Shown here in pieces: positions 33,502 to 46,554 of a stretch of 64,000 bases of DNA (the first letter of the stretch is position 1; every line of letters begins with the position of its first letter). Both the position numbers and the translations under genes were made by a program. This DNA comes from Sweltsa coloradensis. Its lineage: Eukaryota > Arthropoda > Insecta > Plecoptera > Chloroperlidae. The notes beneath the pieces were generated by a model. It searched no databases and was not told where the DNA came from. It saw nothing but the letters and a program-made list of their open reading frames with translations. The stretch spans positions 1 through 64,000 of the forward strand of contig JAMZAV010000786.1 of the NCBI GenBank assembly GCA_024449915.1, read 5' to 3'.

Positions 33502-36500
33502 GTGTTAGCCTAGGCATTATTAATTTCACGTTCAGTGCCCTCAATAACAAAGTAGGCCTACAACTTTGTCGTAACGGAACAATTAGGCCTACTTATATTT
33601 TTTTAGAATTAGGTCATTAAATTACGTTTTAAAGTGAAACTTTGGTCATGAGAATCGGCATGGCCTAAAGAATTTGAAATCAATTGGGGGGAATGTGGGT
33701 AGGGCCTAATTGGAAATATATGGTAATTCTTAATAGCTTACAGGGTAAGATGTGAAGTTTGAATTTATTTTTTTATCTCTGATAGCCCTGGTATGATCCA
33801 GACTATTATTGCTAGAGTAAGAAACTAGTTCTGGATCGGGGTTGAGTTGTGGATCAAAATCTTTGGGCTTGTGTAAGTTCTTCATGTAAGTACTAGATGC
33901 ACTGTCAGTAGATTTTTCTGATAAATGGATCCAAGGAGCATTGGAATTGCACACTGTCATCACCAGGTTGAGTCATTTGTCAATCAACTTAAGTAGAAAT
34001 AGTCAACAATGCTGTCAAAATGGTTGCCGTTTGCAACAGACACAATTGATATACACATGCATGTATCATTGTAATATTTCATCAGTTATTAGCACAGCTT
34101 TCAAACTTTGTCAGAATTTTTATTATTAGTTTTGCTAAGAATTGACTGTAATAGGTTTACTGTAGGCCTACAACTACTCAAAGCACCCTTGCGGGTGTCT
34201 TTGTCCGTTTTTGTAGATTGTAACACCACTGTTAAATGAATAGGACATATTATGCAGTAAGCCTAATAGTGTTTTAAAACCAAGTTAAAAAGCAATTTAG
34301 GCACACTTATTTTTAGAGCCTGTCTTTACAGATGCAAATCTAAAAAAAAAAAAAATGTTTTGGTCTAATTTTTTATTTTTTTTTCAAGATTTTGAATTTG
34401 ATATAAATTTGTGTTTAGAATATTTGGCTTATGAAATTTATACCCAGTTGTTAGCTTTTGTCTTTGTCTTTAGGCCTATATTTTGTATTGAAAAAAAATG
34501 TGGTTAGCCTTATTGAGCTGCAAATAATTCATAATTACAATTTTGATCCACAACTAATCCAGCGACTGATAGTGGATCAATGCTGATACCAGGCGTCCAG
34601 AATCCAATTTGTCAGGTGCAGCTGCATCACTACTAAAGTTATGAATCATAAATGAACCCCTGATATCAATTTGAAAAGTTTTAGGTTGATGATCCACAAC
34701 TGATACCCGAGTATCAGTTCTGGATCAAAGCACTCCTTTTTTTAATTGGCTCATTTTAGTTCCTTCGTAAACTTTTTTACATTTTCTTTTGCAAACATTG
34801 TCGGAAAGTTAATCAATAAGAATATTGGGCCTAGTATGTGGGAGAAAAACAAAAAACAAAATTCCTGATATAGGTAGGCGTACTCAAAATTGTAATATTG
34901 CTTAACCCAATCCAGAACCAGTTCCCTTGCCCTATATCCACTACTTGGACCTTGGTGGTAATTGGAGTATGGTACCTAGTTAGGCCTAGGCCTACAGCTT
35001 CTTCTGTAAAGTAATGTGCATGTCTTGCACAATGCAACCAGCCTCTAAACTAAAAACTTGCTTTCATTTAAGTAATGTCTCAATATTTTCCCTGTTATGG
35101 TCATTTTTTGTTTTTAAGATATTTATTTTTGGATAGCAATTACTAGGCTTGGGTAATTAAGAAACAAGTCAACAATATGGCATATGGTAGGTGAAATTTA
35201 GAAAATTACCATGGTTTCTCCTGATAAGCAACGTTAGGCGTACCAATTCCCCTGTTATCTTATTACGCTACTTGGACCTTGGTGGTAATTAGAAACATGA
35301 ATTTGGAGTAATTGGAAACACACTGGGAAATTGGAAACAAAGACAAAAGATCCATGCTAAGCTATGGACAAATTTCACCTGGGGGTAAATGGAAATAATT
35401 TAAATGTTTGGTTTTGAAGTAAGGTACGGTAAGTTGGCAACAGTGTCTTAATAACTACACAGCTTTCTTACTTGGGGTAGGCTTCAGATTAGCATGTTTG
35501 GAAGAAAGTGACGTGTATTTCTCCGCTGATGGTGTATAAGTTATCTATATGCTAACCTATATAATTGAACTTTTCGGTGACAAACTTGAGCCACTGTCAG
35601 ACCAAGTGAATAGCGTGTGCAATGACAAGGAGCCAGTCATTTAAAGAAATTGGAGCGAATCGGTTATGCATTCCGATAGGCCTCCCCTCAACGAGATGAC
35701 ACGATTCAGTATTAAACAGTAGGCCCTACCATATTTGCTGGTCCAATAAAGATATGTGGCACTGTGGACTTTGTCTTGCCCCCACTAAGATGCTATTGAA
35801 CAGATGTGGCAAAATCATAAGAAATGCCAAAAAAACACAGTAGGCCCTAACGTTTTTATTTGCCCTATCATTGCATGTTTGTTTTTACTTGGTAATTTAC
35901 GTAGATCTATTGATGTAGTTTTTGTAAATATAATTTTAAGTTCTAATTTCATTGCTATTTAAATACAAAATACACATTTTTTATACACTCAGCCTTATTT
36001 TCATGCTTATGCTTCATGCATTTGCGTTTCGTAATAGTAGGGCCTACCTCACATACCGTACATAAGAAGTTGTGCTTGATTTGCGTTATCCGTTGATTCA
36101 TCAATTTGAATCGCGAATTTAAGGCTATCTTATCGTATGTTTTCACTCATTTCACTTAGTATATGTAAGCCTATCCCTACAGTATCGTTTGAAAGTGGTA
36201 TTTGTTTCAGTTCTTCTGAGTATTTTTCTCATGCATTTTCTCGGTAATTTTAATTGCCGCAAGTAACAGTAGTGTTTTGCCGATTGTATGTGTTTTTTTT
36301 GTCTTTGGCTAAGTATGATGCTTCGTATGGCTCTTGCTTTGCTGTGTGTTTGTGTTGTAGGCCTATGCTCTTTTATGATAGTTTTTTGTTTTCCGAGCTC
36401 TTTTAATTTCCGTTGAAAATATTAATCAACCGGCTTGTTCTTCAGTTCTGAATGTTTGGTATTGAAATGCCTCTTTAGTTTTACGGGTTTCATGCTGTCC

Positions 36501-36652
36501 TTGGCCAACACCTCTGAGCATATCACCCAGAGCGGCCTTTGAGTGTCATTCACAATTGAAAATGTAAATCCAAAAGTAATATATTCTTGCTGGTATTTTC
36601 TGACTTTTTTGTATTTCAGATTTAGCTCTTGTAGTTTTGTTGAATTTTTTCA
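33502..36652. other. Intron 1, no gene; clustered GGATCA motif
   Basis: Between 33780 and 34730 the strings TGGATC / GATCCA recur in both orientations, for example GAGTTGTGGATCAAAATC at 33841, GATCCACAACT at 34545 and 34690, and AGTTCTGGATC at 33829 and 34715. The arrangement suggests a short transposon with internal inverted motifs. GCGTACCAATTCC and CTACTTGGACCTTGGTGGTA appear at both 34940 and 35270. No coding sequence. Confidence 0.35.
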
Positions 36653-37065
36653 GCTCGTTGGTCTTGTGGTTAGCGTATCTGCTTCAATGCAAAGGTCCAG
36701 GTTCGATTCCGCTAAGTCAGAAGTTTTTTAACTTCTGATTCGGACTTAGTCCATCAGTATTTTGTCTTAGGGTTTGTAAACGGTGACTTAGAGCCGTCCT
36801 AGCAACGAAGCACATATAAATTTCAGAGTTGTTCTGAATGGCTTGTTGATTCTGGCGTTTATTCGTCGGGTTTCGCACTTGTCACTATAACCACTGATTG
36901 CTTATTTCTAATTTAAAAAATGATCTTTGGTTGGTTATCGCTCCTTCCCAACTCGGATTGCGTCGGCCTGCAGGGTTGGCATTGGTCGCTTGATTTAAAG
37001 TCCCCACTGAAAATCTGTTATATAACTGGTGGGTTTGACTTTAATTTATTTATTATTATTTATTT
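36653..37065 (+). mobile_element. tRNA-headed SINE, full-length plus-strand copy
   Basis: It begins GCTCGTTGGTCTTGTGGTTA (box A), with box B GGTTCGATTCCGC at about 36700. The hairpin CAGAAGTTTTTTAACTTCTG follows, then CGTCCTAGCAACGAAGCACA and the end CCACTGAAAATC...TTATATAACTGG with a TTTATTTA-type tail. This orientation shows the family order directly: tRNA head, hairpin, unique body, AT tail. Confidence 0.8.
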
Positions 37066-37599
37066 AATATTTTATCGTCACGTGTTTTTGTGGCTGAAGT
37101 GGGGGTGGTAAATCCCTTGTTGATAGTTTGTATGCTGTCGTTATGACCCACTTATCCATTGCAATGAGAATAAAGTTAAAACCGATAACAATGAACTTAG
37201 AGCGTTATCACTTAAATCAACACATTTTTCAGCTAGTTAAAATCACATGTTGTTGTTAATTCAAATAGTTATAGGCCTAAGACACTACTTTAAGTAGACT
37301 CACACAGCACTTATTCCTAATAGATTGTAATATTTAACCGTAAAAAAATGACTTCTAACACAGAAAGTACCCTACTTCATGAAACCAATTTAAAGTAAAA
37401 ATTAGTCACAATTTTCGGCACTTTTAACACATTGGTAGGCCTAGGCCTATGTACCTACGATTTGAAACACAACGTAAATTCAAAACCTGTTCTGGTTTGT
37501 ATTTCTTGAGTTCATTTCATGTGTAGTCTTACTGCCATCTTCACATGTTATAAACATTGTGTTTTATCAAACCAGCAAGTAGATATAATTTAATCTGTT

Positions 37600-37672
37600 G
37601 TGTTCATAGCTCAGTTGGTAAGAGCATCTGCCCGGACAGCAGAGGTATGAGGTTATTCCCTGGTGGAGGCAC
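37600..37672 (+). tRNA. tRNA-like sequence, anticodon position GGA, doubtful
   Basis: 73 bases with a D arm GCTCAGTTGGTAAGAGC and a perfect anticodon stem TCTGC/GCAGA around CCGGACA. Box B is weakened (GGTTATTCCC), the acceptor stem pairs only at its outer five positions, and a TTTTTT terminator-like run follows. Lies in striatin intron 1. Likely a pseudogene or SINE remnant. Confidence 0.45.
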
Positions 37673-38291
37673 TTTTTTAATTTGATATTGATGATTAATG
37701 TATAATATCCCCTAGTGTTGCCACACAACTAAAAATGTTATGTTTGAAATAGTATTTATTACTGTACCTAACTTTTCTGTAAGAAAAATGGTGATTACAA
37801 CTTCGTATTTTTAACATTAATCATCAGTTGTAAATCAACCAACTGAATTTACAGGCCTAGATTTTCAATAAATAAATAAATCCATAATATTATTGTAAAT
37901 GATTAATCAGCCAGTTGAATGATGGTTCTGCGGTTCTGCCCAATTGAGTAAATTTCCTCCACTATAGTAGTGCCTAGATGAGTAGGCCTATATTTGTATT
38001 TGGGAAGCTGTTTTGCCAGTGAACATGTTTGCCGGAACTAGTAGGCCTACTATCCGAGCCGAGTTCCGTCTGAGGGTTGGCCAACCTTCCGGCTTCGGTT
38101 GGAGGTTGGTGACCAAAGAAAGCTCAGGGACTCCTCCTCCCACAATAACCATATTTGTCAAAGGCCTTGGTTAGGCCTATAACTTTCAAGGTGTGAACTT
38201 TGAAAGTCACTCTACCAGACCTCTCTTCCAAATCTACCAACATTTAACTTTCTAAATAGGGTTATTAAATTAATGATACTTTCCTTTCCAG

Positions 38292-38395
38292 GCAAGAATT
38301 GCTTTCCTTCAGGGAGAGCGAAAAGGCCAAGAAAACTTGAAAAATGATTTGGTTCGCCGAATAAAGATGCTCGAATATGCTCTGAAACAAGAGAG
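38292..38395 (+). CDS. STRN: Striatin exon 2: coiled coil
   Basis: It opens after TTTCCAG with ARIAFLQGERKGQENLK and continues through NDLVRRIKMLEYALKQER. This is the highly conserved striatin coiled coil that mediates dimerisation and binds the PP2A A subunit. It is 104 bases, entering in phase 0 and ending in phase 2 (AG of an Arg codon) before GTAGG. Confidence 0.95.
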
Positions 38396-38622
38396 GTAGG
38401 CTTAGTTTTTTAGTTTTACGAGTCTGTGTCTGTTTGTCATTTTATTTCACTAGTACTTGTTCTTCTGTTATGTTCTTTTACTATGGCGTAGTAAAGAAAT
38501 ATGAACTCACGAGCTTTCCCGAACATGTACATAATTAAATATTAATGCTTGATGCGTACCAAAATCAACCATCTTTGTTATAATCTCACAGATAGGCATG
38601 TGCACGTTTTTTTTTGTGTGTT

Positions 38623-38650
38623 GGGGGGGGGGGGGGGGGGGGGGGGGGGG
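38623..38650 (+). repeat. Run of 28 G
   Basis: Uninterrupted G from 38623 to 38650 in striatin intron 2. Could form G-quadruplex structures; its exact length is unreliable in most sequencing methods. Confidence 0.9.
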
Positions 38651-39696
38651 TAAAAAGTGTAATTATCGGTAGTTATTTATGAACATAATTTTTAATGCTA
38701 CTGTAAGTAAAGTATGCTACATTGTACTAAGCTTAGCTCACTATAATCAATATTGAGCCTCCTTGGCATTTTGGACAAAATTTCTTGGCTTTGTCTGGCA
38801 TGTTTCCATGAATGGAAGCCATGACAAGGTTGTTTAGACGATTTTCTGCTATCGTGCTCCGTAGGCCTAAGTAAGTTTTCAAGTACCGTACTTAAAACAG
38901 AGGAGAAGGACCTATCGCAGGAGCATGTAGTCATGGGTATGCATGTAGCCATTATAGGCTAGTGTCAGAAGGCTGTATTCCATGCACCCCCTACACACCA
39001 TAAAAGTCTTACTCCAGCAAATGCAAAATGATCGTACAGGCAATTGTTAGTTTACCAGCATTGTGTAGGCCTACAACTGGACAAAGTTCAAAATCTCAAT
39101 CAAATTAGCATGAGAACGCTATGATGGTGATTCCAATCCTCGTACATGGCTTGAATTTAAACTTTGGTGCCGTTTGGTCAAACCCAATTTTTTTAAAGCG
39201 ACCAAATATTGCATTTTTTGTGGACTTGCAAGAAAAAGTCTTGGACTTAATGGATAAAAGGACTGTGTACAAGAAATAAAAATTAGCTATCTTCAGAGGG
39301 TGCATAAATCTTGCCTTGTAGATTATTAAGCATCACTTATACATTTGTCGTTTATTAGATAAGAAGTCTTTCAATTAAGACATCAACTTTTTGTGTGGTC
39401 TATATGGAGAATGTTGATTTCCCTTCATGACACGGTAATCAAAAGAAAAAAGAAAAAATATAGGTACTGCACTCTTGACGCCGAGCACCCAAGCCTCTTC
39501 TGTGTACACAAGTGAATCCCCCCTCGGTGTACCACTGGCATATGCATTGTGATAGGTTGATTGTGAGAAAATATGGCCTACAGTGGAAACACTTGCCAAC
39601 TTGAATAAAAATGTTCCTATGCAAATTTACTTTTTTGAATTTAATAAAAGTGCCTGGTTGAAAGCAATATTTTAACTTTGATGATTGTTGTCACAG

Positions 39697-39861
39697 GGCT
39701 AAATACCACAAGTTGAAGTATGGTACCGAATTACAGCAGGGTGACATGAAACCACCTGTGTTTGATGAGCCAGTTGGACAGGAAGAACCAGTTGATGGCG
39801 AAGCAACATTTACATCCGTCAGTAACGTCAGCTGGCGACAAGGGCGACAACTTCTTAGACA
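39697..39861 (+). CDS. STRN: Striatin exon 3: end of coiled coil and linker
   Basis: The first base completes the split Arg codon, followed by AKYHKLKYGTELQQGDMKPP, the conserved end of the coiled coil. A less conserved stretch follows (VDGEATFTSVSNVSW), then RQGRQLLRQ, which leads into the next conserved helix. It ends in phase 2 before GTAAGT; the Gln codon is completed by exon 4. Confidence 0.95.
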
Positions 39862-40602
39862 GTAAGTTTGTCATTTCAATTAAACCCTGTTCCTACTTGT
39901 TGACCAGGCCTACATTTTTACTTTTTTTGGTGGGATCAGGTCCCATTTTGCTTAAAGGGGTATTCACCCCCTAAACAAAAAAAAATATACTATTTCATTC
40001 AGTCAGGCTTACTAGTTATGAATTTAGAAATCAACAGAAAAATTATTTGGTCCTCCTTAACCCCGGAAAAAAAATGTCGAATTGGTATTTTTCGAGCTAG
40101 GTCCCATAGGCTAAAAATCTTCCATAACAAATAACATGGGGATGATCTTTATACCCCGTGACCTTTGAGGATTTTGATCCGAAAAAAATACTGGCCATTA
40201 TTGACGTACTCGACAGCCTTTTCTGTAAATCCTCTTTATTTTGTGTTGTAATTTGGGCAAGTGGTTCGGTCAAAATACACTGATTACCAAGAAGGGGTGT
40301 GATTTTGGAATGCGTCTTTTTGCGTGTTTGGGTGTATATTTGTGCACAGTTTCAAGGCACGATGTTATAAAGGGTCATTTTAGATTTGTATGATGCTCTA
40401 GTATCTATGTGGAACCAAAATGAATCAAGTTAAAGCCGATTTAAGAAATTTCCCAAAACACCAATTTTCTCAAATTTCATTATTTAAAAAAATAGGCTAT
40501 ATCGTGTAAAATCACAGTTACAAGATATAATTTTTAAAACTGTCTTTTGAGTGTAGTATTATGCTATGGATTTTGGGGTAAAAAATTATTTTTTGGGATA
40601 AT

Positions 40603-41588
40603 AGGGGTAGGGTCAAGCGAGGTAAAAATAATACAGTACAGAAAACTACACTTTGCTATGTGCAGCTTAATTAGATCTGCTTATGATAAAAATGTATATT
40701 CTTATGACATGGAAATTTGATTCTAAATTCAACTGGACAATTTATTTTCTGTTTTTATAGCCATTAACATATTTAAATAAATAAAATGTGCGTATCATTT
40801 TTACCCAGCACTTGGGGCAAAAATGATACTGTGTTTTAAGCCCTTAAAAACATAGCTAGAGGTTAGGAACTGGGGAAATAATGATACACATGGATAATTT
40901 GATTAAGAATCTACAAAATAGTCATACCCATGTCATTTTTAAATATTGTTTTTCATTTTTGAACGGAACCATTTGTATCCTGGGAAACTGGCCTAGGCCT
41001 AGGCCTCCAAGACCTGGCTGCAGACCTTTGATAGTGGCCTGAGCTCAAAATAAGGCCATCATAATCTAAAGAAGCGTAAAATATTTAAATGGTACTGTTC
41101 ACAATTCATTTAATCCACAAAAAGTCTAAATTCACCTTGAAAATTGTTTGAGCTGAATTAACATGTGTTTTGGTCAGCCATTGACCGTATCATTTTTGTA
41201 CCTCAACTTTCAGCTTCAATTCCTGCCACATGGCTCTAGGTAGCAGCACTCTACAGTGCTTTCTTAGTAAAGTGCAGCATTGACAATGATTGGAAACAGA
41301 GAGTGGTAAATTTGAATGAGTAGTGGTAGAGATTTCATTGAAAGTGTAAGCATCCGTATACAAGGTTTTTTGGCAAGTTTTACAGGCACATTAAAATTAA
41401 TTATTTCATGTTTATTGCCATCTACTAACATAGCTATAATTAATATAATATTTAACACTAAATAATGAGTTATTATTACCAAAAGAAAAAAATGAAAAAA
41501 GTTAATAAATGCTTATCAAAATGCTACTGTATCATTTTTGCCCAATATTTTGTGTGTATCATTTTTACCTCACTTGACCCTAGCCCCT
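40603..41588. mobile_element. Inverted-repeat element with clustered GTATCATTTTT motif
   Basis: AGGGGTAGGGTCAAGCGAGG, then TAAAAATAATAC, at the left is matched in inverse by GTATCATTTTTACCTCACTT and GACCCTAGCCCCT at the right. The motif GTATCATTTTT(A/G)CC also occurs near 40792, 40816 (inverse), 41187 and 41529. Flanking duplication is unclear; TTAAAGGGG at 39953 and CCCCTTTAA at 41584 may be the true outer ends. Within striatin intron 3, no coding capacity. Confidence 0.5.
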
Positions 41589-41726
41589 TTAAGAAGGCTA
41601 TCATGCTTTGGTCGACATGTTGGACTACATTGAGCTTTGTAATTGATCCATGCTTAAATCTTTATTACCTACCCAAGTTTTTAATTAGTTTTTTAAGTCT
41701 GTAGATCATGGCTTTAACCTATACCT

Positions 41727-42263
41727 CAGGGTTGCCGTTCTTACGGATTTTATCTATTTTGAGGGTGCAAAACGGATCAACGGATTTTTGTTCCAATTTA
41801 CGGCTTTAAAAAAAAAATCTAAATTTTTTTCAATATTTTCAGAATATTTTCGATAGGCTACATAATTATCAAAATTTACACAAAAAATGCAAAATTTTGT
41901 AATTTTGGTGGAGGTGCTGGGTAGGTAGTCAAAATTCAATTAATCTTGGCTGGATCATGGTGGAGGTGCCGGATCATAAAACACGGTTGTGAGATCGTAA
42001 AAATCGTTATAAAAATGCATTTATGGTTATACCTTCTCAACCCTATTTGGCCTCAAATCATTAAAAATAAGCCTACTCTTTAATTGTTTTTATATTTTCA
42101 ATTTTTTTAAACTATTACATTTTTATATATTAATATTATATCGAAATTGGTACATTTAGGCATTAAAAGGATTTTTAAAGGATTTGGATGTTTCATTTAA
42201 GGATTTCTAAGGATTTTTGATGTGCTCAAACAGGATTTTTATTTTTTCTTGATGGCAACCCTG
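41727..42263 (+). mobile_element. hAT-type element, 537 bp
   Basis: CAGGGTTGCC and GGCAACCCTG are the ends, with a perfect 8-bp duplication CTATACCT at 41719-41726 and 42264-42271. In striatin intron 3. It includes GGTGGAGGTGC(T/C)GG, a string also present in the elements near 31145, 47140-47190 and 48830. Confidence 0.92.
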
Positions 42264-43142
42264 CTATACCTCATAGTTAAATATTTATACTAAGAAAAAT
42301 GTTAGGTAGGTTGCACAGACACAAATAGATGAAAATACCAGTTGCTGATTTGTGTCGACCAACTTGTGATGCCGTTGTAATTAAACAAATACTAATTTAA
42401 ACCAGATGTAAACCTAGGGTATTGGTGATACCTCGTTTATGATAAACAGTTATTGCCTCCAATGTTGGTAGCCCGAAGCCTATTTAAATTTTTGTTTTGT
42501 ATTTTATTTCCCTTGCACGTTTGGAAAATGCATCTTGATTTAGAATGCCGTAACAATGATATTAGGGGTCTTTATTGGGTCTATTGATTTCTATTTTTAG
42601 TGAGAACTTTTAGAGGGTCGGCGGTATTTTTTCCACTGGGAAGGGGGCATGAAGATTATCCTGTTTGGGCCCCCAGCAGTGCACTAATTAGATTTAACAA
42701 GGTGGCAGATGGTAGTAGGAGTGAAGAACTTTTGTAGGACAGGGACCAAGCATGCGGGTTTGGGGGGTGGAGCCCTCGAACAATGGCACCACAGGCTAAA
42801 ATGGTGAAAATCAGGTTTCTAGATGGTGTTTGGTGCGTTTATAGAAGTAGTTGGCTGAATGGAATACCAAAATAATGTAGTTTTTGTACAGCCGAAACTA
42901 GAAAACCACCAAAAACTATACGAACACTGACTTTATTGAAATTCCAGTGTGTGAGAGGGGGAAGTGTCCCCCATGTGCCGACGCCCCTGTACGTCACCCA
43001 AACTGGGCTATCTTTACTACAGCCCCTCGCAGCATAACTTTTTTCATACAACTACGTAATGCTCTGGATAGCTTAAATGCTATCATGGAATTTAATTCTA
43101 CAACTCGAGGTATTTAATATTAATGTAAATGTTTGTTTTTAG

Positions 43143-43422
43143 ATATCTCCAGGAAATAGGGTACACAGACACTATAGTAGACGTTCGTTCAAATCGAGTT
43201 CGTTCTTTGCTTGGATTGAACAACAACGCCGAGAGTGAAGAGAATTTAAACAACTCCGGCGTTGTAGCGACACTCAACGGCAATGAATCGTCAAATAAAA
43301 GGGCAAGTGAAAATCAAGGCCGGCGTACGCCAGCCAAGAAAACTCAACCCTCTTCTTTGACCGAGACAATGATTTTGGATACCGAGGCAGCTGTTATGGC
43401 CAACTTTGAGTTCCTTGCACAG
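43143..43422 (+). CDS. STRN: Striatin exon 4: calmodulin-binding region
   Basis: After TTTTTAG it reads YLQEIGYTDTIVDVRSNRV then RSLLGL, the conserved block after the coiled coil that includes the basic amphipathic calmodulin-binding segment in vertebrate striatins. A variable Asn/Ser/Lys-rich stretch follows, and the exon closes with MILDTEAAVMANFEFLAQ. It is 280 bases, entering in phase 2 and ending in phase 0 at CAG before GTAAGT. Confidence 0.95.
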
Positions 43423-43821
43423 GTAAGTCCACTTACACTTGAACTGCTATTTTCTGTGTGTGTTGGTACCCAAACAGTATTTAATTTTTGGGTTTGATTT
43501 TATCCAGGCCAACCTTGCCAATTATGATATTAGCATGTAGTCCTACCGTAATTAGTCACTTGCAAGTCGACCCCATCTTACATAAAACTAAAAGTGTATC
43601 ATAAATAACCCATAAGTTTGTCATTGATTCCAAGCCGATTGTCTTCTTCCTCTTAAAAAAACGTGTCGAATAACTAAGGCATGCTTGAATAAAAAGATGA
43701 CTTTTTTATGACACAAAAGACACACAAAAGATCTAGTGTGGTGTCCAATGAACTGCTAAAAAATATGCTCCTCGGTTATCATTATTACCTAGATGTCATG
43801 TAGGCCCTACTACTATAAATA

Positions 43822-44352
43822 TAAGTGGAACCAGATAAGCTGGCGGCCGTCAAGGTCATGCGAGAGCACGCATGCCAACGTTGACAATTTACACACAACT
43901 GACATTAGGTAGGGCCTACCGCATTTGGTCATGTTATCGTGATATGTTATCACATATATCAACATTTTATAAGCTGTGAATAAAGTAGTTCGTCCCACAG
44001 AGTCAGCATTTTAACGAAATAATGATTTTGAGTAATCATGATTACGAAAGTGTTTTTTTGCCTTGTTGGTAATGGTGTGTCCAAAGTTCCAGCTGTTTAT
44101 AATGCCAACCTCGCCAGATGTGATGTCAATGTTTAGGAGCATCAAAATGTCTTGATTTTATTCGTACACTTCATAAATACTTTATTTTTTGGATATATTG
44201 GGCAAGGCTTGGCTTTAAAATAGTCGTGTTTTTCTCCGAAAGCAGTTTAAGAGACCGTTATTTTATTTACTTTTTGCCGATCCTGTGGCCATAGTGCGTG
44301 GACGACAGTGCTGCGATCCCTCGGCGACCGCCACCTTAACTGGTTCCACCTA
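43822..44352 (+). mobile_element. TA-flanked inverted-repeat element, 531 bp
   Basis: TAAGTGGAACCAG, TAAGCTGGCGG at the left and CCGCCACCTTAACTGGTTCC, ACCTA at the right form imperfect inverted repeats of about 27 bases. TA lies on both sides. This fits a Tc1/mariner-type short element in striatin intron 4. Confidence 0.6.
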
Positions 44353-45468
44353 TAAAATGATGCCCACAATCGGCCATCCTGCGTTGTCGTGTTATCCAAT
44401 ATAGTAGACATTGTGCCATCTTAGTGCGGCAGTTCTTGTTCTCTATGATGCATATTTAAGAAGCTACCACAACACAAGGTATAACACAACGAAAACCAAC
44501 AGATATGCTAAATTAGACTCTGGCGACCTTAAAATGTACGGCCGGGAAAACCGGTCAGGTGCGCCAACTTTTTTGCGACGCCTTGAACAACGCATTGTTC
44601 TATTCTGAGTTCTGACAGTTGTATCTTTTGACTCAATTGACGTAGAGGGTTAAATTTAACTTTATAAGTTCACTGATAAATTAAATACAGTGGAACTTTG
44701 GTCCAAAAATCACAGTTCAATCACGGATTCAATTTTAAATTTTCCCGCCTTAACGTCTTTTAAAAGCACCAAAGATAACGATTTCCCGCCTAGAACGATG
44801 AATTTGTAAGTCCCCTTATGAAAATTGCATTAGTTATTAGTTATTAGTTCGCTGCAACGACTCTTGAAAAAAGTAAAATAATACAGTCAAACATTACGCA
44901 CTCAAAAGGATTGAGATCTAAAAAAATGGGCAAAGCTCATGTACCCTTCTACATTTGCGCACTTAAGACTGTTTGATGAGCTCGAGCGAAGTAGGATTTG
45001 ACTCAGAATGCAGAGGTAAAATGCCGACTAGACTATTAAACCTTCTGTAGTATACAAAATTGGTAAGAAAAGAAATGATGATTGAAGATGTTACTGGTAC
45101 TGAGGATTTCTGGACTAAACCAAGTTAATGTGATAAAATGAAAATGTGAGGTGGCCACAGGTAACCTATCGATAGTGGTCATCTCAATTACCTACCTAAT
45201 ATGAGACAGAAATTGTTCATTATAGTGTTCTATTCTAAGTCTAACATCTGTAGAACGTAGTATTGTAGGATAGCTTAAGAAAGTGACTTGCTTATTATTT
45301 TAATATTAGTGTAGGCCTAGTTAGTCGAAAAGTTGATAATGTAAATTGTTGCCAGACGCACAGTCTGGTCCATTGAGGACTGAATTTAATGAATATGTAA
45401 AAGTAAATTGTAAAATTATATGCTTGTGTATGTGTATGTAAAAATAGCAAAATGCTAAATAAAGATTT

Positions 45469-45513
<45 letters not shown>

Positions 45514-46178
45514 GTATAACAAACCGGTAAATCATGCTTATATCTTCATTAAAAGCTTATTAGTAATTAATTAAATATAGCTAAGACAGTGCGGGTGAAT
45601 TTGAACGATAGAAAATAATATTTGTTTGAACATTTCTTAAGACACTTATTTACCCTACTCTCTTCACGCAGGCCTACATTATGGGCATAGTGACGAGCCT
45701 TATGTACTCTACTCATTTTTTATTTGAGACAAATACATGACATCCTTTGTATGTGCACAATTTTAACAAAGAGATTACACATTTTAGAGACAGTATAGAT
45801 TGGAGAAGGGTTGACAGGTTGGGAAAACCTTATACTAAACTAGCCGATTGGCCTTTTCCTATTTCTAACATTTTAGAGACAACAATTTATTGAATTATTT
45901 TACGTGATTTCTTTTTAAGCAAGTCCTTGACAAACAAATTTTACACAAAACAAAAAATATTATAAATTGGAAATAGCCTAATAAATAACTTGTTTGGGGT
46001 TGACCCTCAGCAGTTAATATTACAAAAACAGGGGAATGCAGAGGTGAGGCCCACACGTTGTTTGTCAGCTCTGTCTCATTGGCTATACTTAAATACTACT
46101 AATATAAATCTGTGTTGATAATTTAACAAATCCACATTTTGTGTTTGTGTTCATGCGCCATACGACTCTTGTTTGTAG
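44353..46178. other. Intron 4, no gene; CTA microsatellite
   Basis: Fourteen CTA units run from 45470 to 45512, directly after GCTAAATAAAGATTT, so this is probably a LINE or SINE tail. The rest is unremarkable AT-rich intron. Confidence 0.55.
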
Positions 46179-46413
46179 GCTGACGTTGACATGGATGACG
46201 ATGATGATTTGAGCGATGATTTGGACGATCAACCGGATGACGAAGATGACGTAAAGACTGCCAAACGTAAAGGAAAGAGTTTGATAATGAATGAAGGCCT
46301 GGCTGATGATGTGGACGCCGAAGCAGAAGAAGTTCTCAATGAATTGAATCTATTAACAGAGACGGAAGACGGCGGTCCAGACATCCACTCGACGGGTGAT
46401 CCTTCAGATTGGG
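46179..46413 (+). CDS. STRN: Striatin exon 5: acidic linker
   Basis: After TTTGTAG the frame gives an Asp-rich run (ADVDMDDDDDLSDDLDD), then KSLIMNEGLADDVDAEAEEV, LNELNLLTETEDGG and a final GDPSDWG. The NEGL segment, the acidic helix and the closing acidic-Trp pair match the linker of striatin family members. It is 235 bases and ends in phase 1 before GTATGTG. No exon I can identify in the next 3.9 kb accepts that phase. Confidence 0.92.
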
Positions 46414-46554
46414 GTATGTGTGTGTAATCTTGCTATTGCATCATTACTAGAGGTCAGAAAGAGTGAAGGATGATTTTAAAGTTCATTAGGTTTATCATTT
46501 CTTTTTGGACAATTCCGCTGGCAATTTGCGAGTTGGGCAATTTACACTCGCAGC

